DNA of 64,000 bases, from NCBI RefSeq assembly GCF_003236295.1, contig NZ_POTW01000003.1:1-64000 (forward strand), written 5' to 3'. Both the position numbers and the translations under genes were made by a program. The notes under the pieces are model-generated. The model worked only from the letters and a program-made list of their open reading frames with translations, was not told where the DNA came from and searched no databases. Shown here in pieces: positions 8,381 through 16,642 of this stretch; the stretch's first letter is position 1; each line of letters starts with the position of its first letter. Origin of the DNA: Jiangella anatolica (GTDB taxonomy: Bacteria > Actinomycetota > Actinomycetes > Jiangellales > Jiangellaceae).

Positions 8381-8412
8381 ACTCCCGTCGCCCCTGGTGG
8401 GGCGGCGGGAGT
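8381..8412 (+). terminator. Hairpin terminator after serA
   Basis: A 14-bp stem (ACTCCCGTCGCCCC with GGGGCGGCGGGAGT, one T-G wobble) encloses a TGGT loop 14 bases after the serA stop. Only a short TTCTC follows, in keeping with the U-poor terminators of high-GC actinobacteria. Confidence 0.75.
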
Positions 8413-8503
8413 TCTCGCATCGTGAGATGGTGCGCCATTCCGCGAGACGGCAGCCGCCTGCGGTCCATAAGCTAGGACGACCGAGTAAATCGTGGAGTCC
8501 ATC

Positions 8504-8620
8504 ATGACCGAAGAACAGCAGCAGGCGCAGGAGACCCGGCACGCGTTGCAGGAGGCCATCGACCGCCGCGACAACGGCGGCGAGTACGGCCGGGCCGACC
8601 TCTCCGTACGCACGCGCTGA
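8504..8620 (+). CDS. Small ORF, 38 residues
   Basis: An ATG at 8504 follows GGAG by six bases and opens a 38-codon frame (MTEEQQQAQETRHALQEAI... ending SVRTR). It is highly charged, Gln/Glu-rich at the N-terminus and has no membrane segment. It fills the gap between the serA terminator and leuB. I do not recognise it. The good ribosome binding site and clean placement favour a real small gene, but its function is unknown and a chance frame is possible. Confidence 0.45.
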   Translation: MTEEQQQAQETRHALQEAIDRRDNGGEYGRADLSVRTR

Positions 8621-8698
8621 CCTCGGTCGACGCGATCCCGCGTCCGAATCGCGGGACGCGGATGCCATCATGTGGACGACGGTCGTACGGTGTGGGGC

Positions 8699-9742
8699 AT
8701 GTCGCGCAGTCTCAACCTGGCAGTCATCCCGGGTGACGGGATCGGTACCGAGGTCGTCGCCGAGGGTCTGAAGGTGCTCGACGCCGTGCTGGCGGGCACC
8801 GACGTCAAGGTGGGCACCACCACCTACGACCTCGGCGCCCGGCGCTGGCACGCGACCGGTGAGACGCTGCCCGATTCCGTCCTCGAGGAGCTGCGCGGGC
8901 ACGACGCGATCCTGCTCGGCGCCGTCGGTGACCCGGACGTGCCCAGCGGCGTGCTCGAGCGCGGCCTGCTGCTCAAGCTGCGCTTCGAACTGGACCACTA
9001 TGTCAACCTGCGCCCGTCCCGCCTCTTCCCCGGCGTCGCCACGCCGCTGAAGGACCCCGGCGAGGTCGACTTCGTCGTCGTCCGCGAGGGGACCGAGGGA
9101 CCGTACGTCGGCAACGGCGGCGCGCTGCGGGTCGGCACGCCGCACGAGGTAGCCAACGAGGTCAGCGTCAACACCGCGTTCGGCGTCGAGCGGGTCGTGC
9201 GTGACGCGTTCGCGCGGGCGCAGGCCCGGCCGCGCCGCAAGCTCACCTTCGTCCACAAGCACAACGTGCTGGTGCACGCCGGCCACCTGTGGCGGCGGAC
9301 GGTCGAGCGGGTCGGCCAGGAGTTCCCCGACGTCGCCGTCGACTACCTGCACGTCGACGCCGCGACGATCTTCTTCGTGACCGACCCCAGCCGGTTCGAC
9401 GTCCTCGTGACCGACAACCTGTTCGGCGACATCCTCACCGACCTCGCGGCCGCGATCACCGGCGGCATCGGCCTCGCGGCCAGCGGCAACGTCAACCCCG
9501 ACCGCACCGCGCCGTCGATGTTCGAGCCGGTGCACGGCTCCGCGCCGGACATCGCCGGCCAGGGCGTCGCCGACCCGACGGCGACCGTGCTGTCGGTGAG
9601 CCTGCTGCTGGACCACCTCGGCCTGGCCGAGCAGGCCACCCGCATCGTCGACGCCGTCGCGGCGGACCTGGGGGAGCGGGGGACGGCCAAGCGCCGCACC
9701 GCGGAGATCGGCGACGCACTCGCCGCCCGCGTCACCGCCTGA
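8699..9742 (+). CDS. leuB: 3-isopropylmalate dehydrogenase
   Basis: This 347-residue NAD-dependent decarboxylating dehydrogenase carries out the third leucine step (3-isopropylmalate to 2-oxoisocaproate). Signature parts are [13 protein letters not shown] at the start, [17 protein letters not shown], the [13 protein letters not shown] loop, VHKHNVL, the metal-binding Asp region [16 protein letters not shown], and [12 protein letters not shown]. Length fits the actinobacterial type. The ATG at 8699 starts the family sequence. A small inverted repeat (TCCCGCG/CGCGGGA, 8636-8656) lies upstream and may be a weak terminator or operator. It converges on the response-regulator gene. Confidence 0.94.
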   Translation: MSRSLNLAVIPGDGIGTEVVAEGLKVLDAVLAGTDVKVGTTTYDLGARRWHATGETLPDSVLEELRGHDAILLGAVGDPDVPSGVLERGLLLKLRFELDHYVNLRPSRLFPGVATPLKDPGEVDFVVVREGTEGPYVGNGGALRVGTPHEVANEVSVNTAFGVERVVRDAFARAQARPRRKLTFVHKHNVLVHAGHLWRRTVERVGQEFPDVAVDYLHVDAATIFFVTDPSRFDVLVTDNLFGDILTDLAAAITGGIGLAASGNVNPDRTAPSMFEPVHGSAPDIAGQGVADPTATVLSVSLLLDHLGLAEQATRIVDAVAADLGERGTAKRRTAEIGDALAARVTA

Positions 9743-9759
9743 CGTCACAGCAGCAGCTG

Positions 9760-10377
9760 TCACAGCCAGCCGGAGTCCTGCGCCAGCTCGTACGCCTCGG
9801 CGCGGGTCGCGACGCCGAGCTTCTGGGTCACCCGGGAGAGCTGGTTGCGCACGGTGCCGGGCGAGAGGAACAGCTCACGGGCGACGTCGCGGACCGGCCG
9901 GTCGGCGCGGGCGCACCGCAGGACGTCCGCCTCACGCGTGGTCAGTGGCGACGGCGGCGCGGTGAGCGCGTCGGCGCCGAGCAGGGGGTCGACGTAGCGG
10001 TGGCCCTCGTGGACGCGCCGGACGACGTCGGCCAGCGCGGTGCCCGGCGCGCCCTTGGCGAGGAACCCGCGGGCGCCGGAGGCCAGCGCCCGGCGCAGCA
10101 CCACCGGCCGGCCGTGCCCGGTGAGGACGACGGCCGCGCACTCCGGCAGCGCCCGGCCCAGCTCCGTCACGACCTCCAGCCCGTCGAGTCCCGGCATCTG
10201 CAGGTCGACGACGGCGACGTCGGGCCGGTGCCGCAGCGCGAGGTCGACCGCGGCCCGGCCGTCGGCGGCGGCCGCGACCACGTCGATGTCGGGCTCGCGA
10301 TCGAGCAGTCCGGCGAGCGCGACCCGGATCAGCTCCTCGTCCTCCGCCAGCAGGACCCTGATCGGCTCGTCGCGCAC
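9760..10377 (-). CDS. NarL/FixJ-type response regulator
   Basis: This 205-residue protein has an N-terminal receiver (RVLLAEDEELIRVALAGLL, the phospho-acceptor Asp in VAVVDLQMPG, VLTGHG, and the Lys of GFLAKGAPG). A LuxR-type HTH follows at the C-terminus (LTTREADVLRCARADRPVRDVARELFLSPGTVRNQLSRVTQKLGV). It belongs to the DesR-like subgroup that pairs with HisKA_3 kinases. A GTG start is used. It lies 37 bp behind the histidine kinase on the same strand, so they form one operon. Confidence 0.88.
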   Translation of the reverse strand: MRDEPIRVLLAEDEELIRVALAGLLDREPDIDVVAAAADGRAAVDLALRHRPDVAVVDLQMPGLDGLEVVTELGRALPECAAVVLTGHGRPVVLRRALASGARGFLAKGAPGTALADVVRRVHEGHRYVDPLLGADALTAPPSPLTTREADVLRCARADRPVRDVARELFLSPGTVRNQLSRVTQKLGVATRAEAYELAQDSGWL

Positions 10378-10414
10378 AGGGACAGTGTCCGGATCGCGCG
10401 GCCGGGGCGCAATG

Positions 10415-11545
10415 TCACGCGGGCAGGTCGACCCGCAGCTCGAAGCCGCCGTCGACCGGTCCGGCGGTCAGGGTCGCACCGAGATCGGCGCAGCGGACGG
10501 CCAGCCCGGCCAGCCCGGTCCCGCCCGGCCGGTCGCCGTCCGGCCCGGCGCCTACCGACCCGGCGCCGGAACCGTCGTCGACGAACCCGAGGGTGCGCCC
10601 TCCCGGCATTACGGCGAGGCTGATCCGCACCTCGGTGGCGCGGGCGTGCCGCAGGACGTTGGTGACGCCCTCGCGGACGACGGCGGCGAGCAGGGCGGAC
10701 TCGGCCGCGGTCAGCGGCAGCGGGTCCAGCGCGACGTCCATCCGGACGCCGGCCGACGACAGCACCAGGCGCGCCGACTCCAGCTGGTGCCGCAGGTCGG
10801 TTGTCGTCTCGCCCTGCACGGCCCGGCGCACCTCGCCGAGCGTGGCCGCGGCGACCTGCCGGATCTCGTCGCTCTCGGCCCGGGCCCGCTCGGGATCGGC
10901 GCCGGTCAGGCCGGCGGCCAGCTCGGCCTTGAGCGCGATCACCGTCAGCCGGTGCCCGAGCAGGTCGTGCAGCTCACGGCTCATCCGCAGCCGCTCCTCG
11001 GCCACCGCCAGCGCGGCCTCGGACTCACGCGCCCGTTCCGAGCTGTGCAGCAGCCCGAGCAGCCAGATCAGCGCGTTCAGCATGACGACGACGGCGGCCG
11101 CGGCGCCCCCGAGCGTGAGCAGTTCCCTCAGCACGGATGCGTCGTGGGCCAGCGCGCCGGCCGTCGCCGCGACGGTGAACGCCGCCAGGACGCCGGCCGC
11201 GACGATCCACGGCATGGCCAGCGCGACCGCGCCCGCCACCATGCCGGCCAGCCACGCCCACGGCGCCTGGTCGTCGCCGGCCCACGCGAAGGCCGGCCAC
11301 CACAGCGCCAGCGTCACCAGGACCGCCGCCGCGGCCGGCGTCCGGCGGGCCTGGACCAGCGCCCACGCGGCGGCGCGCAGCATCAGGCCGATCGCGACCG
11401 CCGCCGCCAGCAGGCCGGCCGCGAAGGCGACCTCGGCCATCGGCGTGGGCGGGTCGACCGTCCGCCACGGGATGATCAGCACCCAGACCGAGTTGCCCAG
11501 CAGGATCGCCAGCACGACGCGGCGCGCGATCGTCAGGTCAGGCAT
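10415..11545 (-). CDS. Membrane sensor histidine kinase (HisKA_3/DesK-type)
   Basis: This 376-residue protein has about six membrane segments in residues 10-170, with no large extracellular domain. A coiled-coil and dimerisation helix with the phospho-accepting His follow (RMSRELHDLLGHRLTVIALKAE), then a HATPase domain (VREGVTNVLRHARATEV, LGFVDDGSGAG, GTGLAGLAVRCADLGA). Such kinases often sense membrane or envelope state; the signal here is unknown. I chose the ATG at 11545 (MPDLTIARRV), just before the first membrane helix. It is divergent from the secreted peptidase genes, which are plausible targets. Confidence 0.85.
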   Translation of the reverse strand: MPDLTIARRVVLAILLGNSVWVLIIPWRTVDPPTPMAEVAFAAGLLAAAVAIGLMLRAAAWALVQARRTPAAAAVLVTLALWWPAFAWAGDDQAPWAWLAGMVAGAVALAMPWIVAAGVLAAFTVAATAGALAHDASVLRELLTLGGAAAAVVVMLNALIWLLGLLHSSERARESEAALAVAEERLRMSRELHDLLGHRLTVIALKAELAAGLTGADPERARAESDEIRQVAAATLGEVRRAVQGETTTDLRHQLESARLVLSSAGVRMDVALDPLPLTAAESALLAAVVREGVTNVLRHARATEVRISLAVMPGGRTLGFVDDGSGAGSVGAGPDGDRPGGTGLAGLAVRCADLGATLTAGPVDGGFELRVDLPA

Positions 11546-11615
11546 GCGCACACTCTCTCGCGGGTGGCGCAGCCGACGGGAGATGACGAGCATCACGCAT
11601 CAGACGTGACCGATC

Positions 11616-11656
11616 TTGACACCCCTGTTCGCGACCACTTGTATGTGACATGGCAC
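11616..11656 (+). promoter_or_regulatory. Candidate promoter/operator of the first S15 peptidase gene
   Basis: A perfect TTGACA (11616-11621) is followed 21 bases later by ATGTGACATGGCAC (11643-11656), itself part of an ATGTG...CACAT inverted repeat. The same pair, TTGACA plus ATGTCACATGGCAC, stands before the second peptidase gene, so both are probably controlled together. A convincing -10 hexamer is not obvious. Confidence 0.45.
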
Positions 11657-11687
11657 ATATCGGTCCCGCCGGACATGGGAGACAGAC

Positions 11688-13586
11688 GTGGTCAGAGCCC
11701 GCAGGTTGCTCGCGGTCCCCGCCGCCCTCACGCTGACCGCGACCGCGGCGGTCGCCGGCAGCGTGGGCGCCGGCGCCGACGAGCCAGGCATCGTGGTCGA
11801 GAACGGGGTCACCCAGCCGGTCTTCGGCTACGACGACGCGATCCGGGAGCGCGTCTTCATCACCTCGCCCTACGACTCCGACGCGAACGGCGAGGACGAC
11901 GTCATCGCGATCGACATCATGCGTCCGGCCGCGAGCGAGCAGGGCCTCGACGTCCCGGTGATCATGGACCCGAGCCCCTACTACTCCACGCTGGGCCGCG
12001 GCAACGAGTCCGAGCTCAAGGTGGACGTCGACGGCGACGGGCTGCTGGACCGCTGGCCGCTGTTCTACGACAACTACTTCGTGCCGCGCGGCTACGCCGT
12101 GATCCTCATGGACATGATCGGCACCAACAACTCCACCGGCTGCCCGACGGTGCACGACGACTCGGACAACCTGTCGCCGAAGGTCGTCATCGACTGGCTG
12201 AACGGCCGCATCCCCGGCGTCGACAAGGACGGCAACGAGGTCGTCGCCGACTGGCACAACGGGCGGACCGGCCTGATCGGCAAGTCCTACGACGGCACGC
12301 TGGCCAACGCGACGGCCGCGTCCGGCGTCGAGGGCCTGAGCACGATCGTGCCGATCAGCGCGATCTCCAGCTACTACGACTACACGCGCAGCAACGGCGT
12401 CGTCCAGCGCGGCAACAACTACCTGGCCAGCCTCGCGAACACCGTCACGAACCCGGACCGCCGCGACCACTGCCGAGCCGTGCGCGACTTCCTCTCCGCC
12501 AACGACGGCGACGAGACCGGCGACTACACGCCGTTCTGGCGCATCCGCGACTACAACCGCGACGTCGACAAGGTGAAGGCCAGTGTGTTCGTCGTGCACG
12601 GCATCAACGACGAGAACGTCCGGCCGGACCACTTCAGCAAGTGGTGGTACGAGCTGGCCGAGAACGACGTGCCGCGCAAGCTGTGGCTGACCCAGACCGG
12701 GCACATCGACCCGTTCGACTTCCGCCGCGCCGAGTGGGTCGACGAGCTGCACCGCTGGTTCGACTTCTGGCTGCAGGGTGTGGACAACGGGATCATGGAC
12801 GAGCCCATGGTCGACATCGAGCGCGCGCCGGACGTGTGGGAGACGGCGAACGACTGGCCGATCCCGGGGTCGCGGCCGACGCGGCTGTGGCTGGAGCCGA
12901 ACGCCGGCGCCGCGGGCGGCCTGTCCGTCGCGCCGAACCGCCCGTCCGACCCGGTCCTGAGCTTCGTCGACGACCCCGCCCAGCGCGAGACCGCCATGGT
13001 CTCGAACGAGGAGACGGTCACGCCGAACCGGCTGGTGTACCTGTCCGACCCGTTGACGGCGCCGCTGCACATCTCCGGTACGCCGCGGCTCCAGCTCGGC
13101 GCGACGGTGAGTGCGACCGACACCAACTTCGGGGTGATCCTGGTCGACTACGGGCCGGCCGAACGGGTCCAGCGCGCCGGCGACGGCGTCATCACCGGCA
13201 CCGTCGAGGACTGCTGGGGTGCGACGGCGACCTGGGGCGGCTACGCGGAGGACGCCTGTTACAAGGAGGTCGACAAGCGGGTCGCACTCACCCAGCGCGA
13301 GGTGGTGACCAAGGGCATCGTCGACGGCGTCAACCTGTACGACTACAGCACGCCGACGCCGCTGATCCCGGGCAAGCCGTACGACGTGCAGTTCCCGCTG
13401 CTGCCGGAGGACTACGTCTTCCCGGCGGGGCACCGCATCGGCGTCATCGTCGTCGGCAGCTACCGCGACTACGGCAGCCAGGCCGACCCGAACCGCGCCA
13501 CCATCTCGGTGCTGCCCGAGCGCAGCGTCATCGAGCTGCCGATCGTCGGCGGCCGGACGGCGGCCGTCGCGGCCGGGCTGGACTGA
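11688..13586 (+). CDS. Secreted Xaa-Pro dipeptidyl-peptidase-like S15/CocE hydrolase, copy 1
   Basis: This 632-residue alpha/beta hydrolase of peptidase family S15 removes X-Pro dipeptides from peptide N-termini in characterised members. The parts are a signal peptide (RARRLLAVPAALTLTATAAVAG), the catalytic domain with nucleophile Ser about 200 in GLIGKSYDG, acid Asp in HGINDENVRPDHF and His in QTGHIDPFDF, and a C-terminal jelly-roll (ATDTNFGVILVDYGPA). An Asp-rich YDSDANGEDD loop could bind calcium. It uses a GTG start after GGGAGA. It is nearly identical in length and motif to the next gene. Confidence 0.88.
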   Translation: MVRARRLLAVPAALTLTATAAVAGSVGAGADEPGIVVENGVTQPVFGYDDAIRERVFITSPYDSDANGEDDVIAIDIMRPAASEQGLDVPVIMDPSPYYSTLGRGNESELKVDVDGDGLLDRWPLFYDNYFVPRGYAVILMDMIGTNNSTGCPTVHDDSDNLSPKVVIDWLNGRIPGVDKDGNEVVADWHNGRTGLIGKSYDGTLANATAASGVEGLSTIVPISAISSYYDYTRSNGVVQRGNNYLASLANTVTNPDRRDHCRAVRDFLSANDGDETGDYTPFWRIRDYNRDVDKVKASVFVVHGINDENVRPDHFSKWWYELAENDVPRKLWLTQTGHIDPFDFRRAEWVDELHRWFDFWLQGVDNGIMDEPMVDIERAPDVWETANDWPIPGSRPTRLWLEPNAGAAGGLSVAPNRPSDPVLSFVDDPAQRETAMVSNEETVTPNRLVYLSDPLTAPLHISGTPRLQLGATVSATDTNFGVILVDYGPAERVQRAGDGVITGTVEDCWGATATWGGYAEDACYKEVDKRVALTQREVVTKGIVDGVNLYDYSTPTPLIPGKPYDVQFPLLPEDYVFPAGHRIGVIVVGSYRDYGSQADPNRATISVLPERSVIELPIVGGRTAAVAAGLD

Positions 13587-13591
13587 GACCC

Positions 13592-13628
13592 GGTGGGGCG
13601 CCGGCGACCGGCCTCCCGGCGCCCCACC
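13592..13628 (+). terminator. Hairpin terminator after S15 copy 1
   Basis: A perfect 13-bp stem (GGTGGGGCGCCGG with CCGGCGCCCCACC) and an 11-base loop begin six bases after the stop codon. There is no T-run. It separates the two peptidase genes, which each have their own promoter region. Confidence 0.8.
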
Positions 13629-13642
13629 GTCACGCCGCACGC

Positions 13643-13714
13643 GGTGACGTTATGTCACGGTTCATGCCGATATTGACACGGAGCGTTACAGCCGACTTTC
13701 ATGTCACATGGCAC
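13643..13714 (+). promoter_or_regulatory. Candidate promoter/operator of the second S15 peptidase gene
   Basis: The region has TTGACA at 13673-13678 and ATGTCACATGGCAC at 13701-13714, matching the arrangement before copy 1. It also has an extra inverted repeat GTGAC-GTTAT-GTCAC at 13643-13657, suggestive of a regulator binding site. The arms resemble a Crp/Fnr half-site, but the spacing is one base off the usual pattern. Confidence 0.45.
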
Positions 13715-13744
13715 GGCCGGACTCTTCCGACATGGGAGGCACAC

Positions 13745-15643
13745 GTGGTCAGAGCCCGCAGGTTGTTCGCCGTCTCCGCCAGTCTCGCGTTGATCGCCAC
13801 GGCGGCGGTCGCCACCGGCGCCGGAGCCGCCGCCGACGAACCGGCCATCGTGGTCGAGGACGGGGTCACGCAGCCCGTCTTCGGCTACGACGACGCGATC
13901 CGCGAGCGCGTCTTCATCACCTCGCCCTACGACTCCGACGGCGACGGAGTGGTCGACGTCATCTCCGTCGACATCATGCGTCCGGCGGCCAGTGAGCAGG
14001 GCCTGAAGGTGCCGGTCATCATGGACCCGAGCCCCTACTACTCGACGCTGGGGCGCGGCAACGAGTCCGAGCTCAAGGTGGACCTCGACGGCGACGGGCT
14101 GCTGGACCGCTGGCCGCTGTTCTACGACAACTACTTCGTCCCGCGCGGCTACGCGATCGTGCTGATGGACATGATCGGCACCAGCAACTCGACCGGCTGC
14201 CCGACCACCGGCGACGTCTCGGACAACCTGTCGCCGAAGGTCGTCATCGACTGGCTGAACGGCCGCATCCCCGGCGTGGACAAGGACGGCAACGAGGTCG
14301 TCGCCGACTGGCACAACGGGCGGACCGGCCTGATCGGCAAGTCCTACGACGGCACGCTGGCCAACGCGACCGCCGCGTCCGGCGTCGAGGGCATGAGCAC
14401 GATCGTGCCGATCAGCGCGATCTCCAGCTGGTACGACTACACCCGCAGCAACGGCGTGGTCACCCGCGGCAACAGCTACCCGTCGTCGCTGTCGAACACC
14501 GTCACCAACCCGTCCCGGCGCGAGCACTGCCGGCCGGTCCGCGACACGCTGGCCGCCACCGACGGCGACGAGACCGGCGACTACACGCCGTTCTGGCGCA
14601 TCCGCGACTACAACCCCGACGCCGGCAACGTCACCGCCAGCGTCTTCGTCGTGCACGGCATCAACGACGAGAACGTCCGGCCGGACCACTTCAGCAAGTG
14701 GTGGTACGAGCTGGCCGAGAACGACGTGCCGCGCAAGCTGTGGCTGACCCAGACCGGGCACATCGACCCGTTCGACTTCCGCCGCGCCGAGTGGGTCGAC
14801 GAGCTGCACCGCTGGTTCGACTTCTGGCTGCAGGACGTCGACAACGGGATCATGGACGAGCCGATCGCCGACATCGAGCGGGCGCCGGACGTGTGGGCCG
14901 AGTACAACGACTGGCCGGTCCCCGGCGCACGCGAGACCCGGCTGTGGCTCCAGCCGTCCACGACGACGGCCGGCCGGCTCTCGGTCACGCCGAACCGCCC
15001 GTCGGACCCGTCGCTGAGCTTCGTCGACGACCCCGCCCAGCGGGAGGCGACGATGGTCGGCAACGAGCTGGCGCTGCAGCCGAACCGGATCGCGTACGTG
15101 TCCGAGCCGCTCACGGCGCCGCTGCACATCTCCGGCACGCCGCGGGTGCACCTGGACGCGTCGGTCAGCACCACCGACACCAACTTCGGGGTGATCCTGG
15201 TCGACTACGGTCCGGCCGAGCGGGTCCAGCGGGCCGGCGACGGCGTCATCACCGGCACCGTCGAGGACTGCTGGGGTGCGACGGCGACCTGGGGCGGGTA
15301 CGCCGAGGACGCGTGCTACCGCCAGGTCACCAAGCGGGTCGCCCTGACCGAGCGCGAGGTCGTCACCAAGGGCATCCTCGACGCCGTCAACCTGCGGGAC
15401 TACACGACGGCGACGGCGCTGGTGCCGGGCCGCCCCTACACCGTCGACTTCCCGCTGCTGCCGGAGGACTACGTGTTCCCGGCCGGGCACCGGATCGGCG
15501 TCATCATCGTCGGCAGCTACCGCGACTACGGCAGCCAGGCCGACCCGAACCAGGCCACGATCACGCTCGACCCGGTGCGGACGCTGATCGACCTGCCGAT
15601 CGTCGGCGGGCGGAACGCGGCCGTGGCGGCCGGGCTGGAGTAG
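13745..15643 (+). CDS. Secreted Xaa-Pro dipeptidyl-peptidase-like S15/CocE hydrolase, copy 2
   Basis: This tandem paralogue of the preceding gene is exactly as long (632 residues) and mostly identical through the catalytic region (GLIGKSYDG, HGINDENVRPDHF, QTGHIDPFDF). Differences cluster in the signal peptide (RARRLFAVSASLALIATAAVA), the Asp-rich loop (here YDSDGDGVVDV) and the surface of the C-terminal domain. It uses a GTG start behind GGGAGG. The separate promoter and terminator imply independent transcription. Both are probably exported peptidases for extracellular peptide use. Confidence 0.88.
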   Translation: MVRARRLFAVSASLALIATAAVATGAGAAADEPAIVVEDGVTQPVFGYDDAIRERVFITSPYDSDGDGVVDVISVDIMRPAASEQGLKVPVIMDPSPYYSTLGRGNESELKVDLDGDGLLDRWPLFYDNYFVPRGYAIVLMDMIGTSNSTGCPTTGDVSDNLSPKVVIDWLNGRIPGVDKDGNEVVADWHNGRTGLIGKSYDGTLANATAASGVEGMSTIVPISAISSWYDYTRSNGVVTRGNSYPSSLSNTVTNPSRREHCRPVRDTLAATDGDETGDYTPFWRIRDYNPDAGNVTASVFVVHGINDENVRPDHFSKWWYELAENDVPRKLWLTQTGHIDPFDFRRAEWVDELHRWFDFWLQDVDNGIMDEPIADIERAPDVWAEYNDWPVPGARETRLWLQPSTTTAGRLSVTPNRPSDPSLSFVDDPAQREATMVGNELALQPNRIAYVSEPLTAPLHISGTPRVHLDASVSTTDTNFGVILVDYGPAERVQRAGDGVITGTVEDCWGATATWGGYAEDACYRQVTKRVALTEREVVTKGILDAVNLRDYTTATALVPGRPYTVDFPLLPEDYVFPAGHRIGVIIVGSYRDYGSQADPNQATITLDPVRTLIDLPIVGGRNAAVAAGLE

Positions 15644-15656
15644 CCCCACGACGTCG

Positions 15657-15692
15657 GCGTGGGCCCGCGTCCCCCCTCCCGCGGGCCCACGC
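15657..15692 (+). terminator. Hairpin terminator after S15 copy 2
   Basis: A perfect 13-bp stem (GCGTGGGCCCGCG with CGCGGGCCCACGC) around a 10-base C-rich loop lies 13 bases after the stop. It has the same design as the hairpin behind copy 1 but an unrelated sequence. Confidence 0.8.
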
Positions 15693-15835
15693 TGACCGGG
15701 CGGCCACCCATGGTCGCCGCACCGGTGAACCTTCTGTGAACCCTGTCCCGAACAGGCACTTCGCCATCGATCTTCGCGTTGAGGCCTGTCACCGTAAGGG
15801 TCGTGAGCCTGACTCGTTACGGAGTGGAGCCGCAC

Positions 15836-16597
15836 GTGCTGGCCATCGCCCACCGGGGTGGGGCGGGGCTGGCTGCCGAGAACACCCTGGCGGCGTTCGA
15901 GCGGTCGTACGCGCTCGGGCTGCGCTATCTCGAGACCGACGTGCGGATCACCGCCGACGGGGTCTGCCTGGCCTTCCATGACGCGCGCCTGGGCCGGGTG
16001 ACCGACGGGCGCGGGCTGGTCCGGCGGCGCACGTGGGACGAGGTGTCGCGCCTGACGGTGCTGGGGGCGGAGCCGGTGGCCCGGCTGGACGACGTCCTCG
16101 CCGCGTTCCCGGACGCGAAGTTCGTCATCGACGTCAAAGACGAGGCGTCGCTGGAGCCGCTGTCGCGGGTGCTGCGGGCCACGAACGCCGTCGAGCGGGT
16201 GTGCCTGGCCGGTGCGTGGGACGGCTGGCTGGCGGCGCTGCGGGCCGACCTCGGGCCGGGGCTGTCGTGCGCGCTGGGCTGGCGGTCGCTGGTGTCGTGG
16301 CTGGCCTGCTCGCACGGGCGGGTGGCGCCGCCACGGCGGGTGGCCAACGGAGGCTTCGTGCACGTCCCATTGCGCTGGGGTAGACTGCCGATATTCATCG
16401 ACCGTCTGGTCGAAGGCGCCCATGACCTGGGGTTGCGCCTCATCGTTTGGACGGTTGACGACCCTGTCACGATGCACCGGCTGATCAGCGCCGGCGTCGA
16501 CGGGATCATCACCGACCGGCCCGACGTGCTGCGGGAGGTGATGATCGCCGAGGGTCGTTGGCCACGCACCGTTTACGCCGAACGCGAGGATCGGTAG
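15836..16597 (+). CDS. Glycerophosphodiester phosphodiesterase
   Basis: This 253-residue GDPD TIM-barrel enzyme hydrolyses glycerophosphodiesters to glycerol-3-phosphate and an alcohol. The signature IAHRGGAGLAAENTLAAF supplies His/Arg/Glu, YLETDVRITADGVCLAFHD the metal ligands and second His, and KFVIDVKDEASLE and LIVWTVDDP follow. No signal peptide is seen, so it is cytoplasmic. I chose the GTG at 15836 because GGAG lies six bases upstream and it places the barrel at residue 1; GTGs at 15803 and 15824 are alternatives. It is followed closely by the ilvE promoter region. Confidence 0.88.
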   Translation: MLAIAHRGGAGLAAENTLAAFERSYALGLRYLETDVRITADGVCLAFHDARLGRVTDGRGLVRRRTWDEVSRLTVLGAEPVARLDDVLAAFPDAKFVIDVKDEASLEPLSRVLRATNAVERVCLAGAWDGWLAALRADLGPGLSCALGWRSLVSWLACSHGRVAPPRRVANGGFVHVPLRWGRLPIFIDRLVEGAHDLGLRLIVWTVDDPVTMHRLISAGVDGIITDRPDVLREVMIAEGRWPRTVYAEREDR

Positions 16598-16601
16598 CGT
16601 T

Positions 16602-16615
16602 GGTTGGACGTCCAA
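16602..16615. promoter_or_regulatory. Perfect 14-bp palindrome upstream of ilvE
   Basis: GTTGGACGTCCAAC is a perfect dyad 27 bases before the ilvE ATG and 4 bases after the GDPD stop. A possible promoter (TTTACG at 16571, TAGCGT at 16595, 18-base spacer) would put the dyad at the transcription start, the position of a repressor operator. The promoter assignment is tentative. Confidence 0.4.
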
Positions 16616-16642
16616 CTAGTTTTCCGACCCAGGAGCACCGCC

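Noticed and set aside
13643-13657. Canonical Crp/GlxR site before S15 copy 2
   Set aside because: The GTGA and TCAC half-sites are separated by seven bases instead of six, so only an inverted repeat is claimed.
10040-15643. A 1,867-codon open frame on the plus strand
   Set aside because: It is open only because the high GC content removes stops. Its first part is antisense to the two-component genes, its middle is a shifted frame of S15 copy 1, and only its last 633 codons, from 13745, are the real second peptidase.
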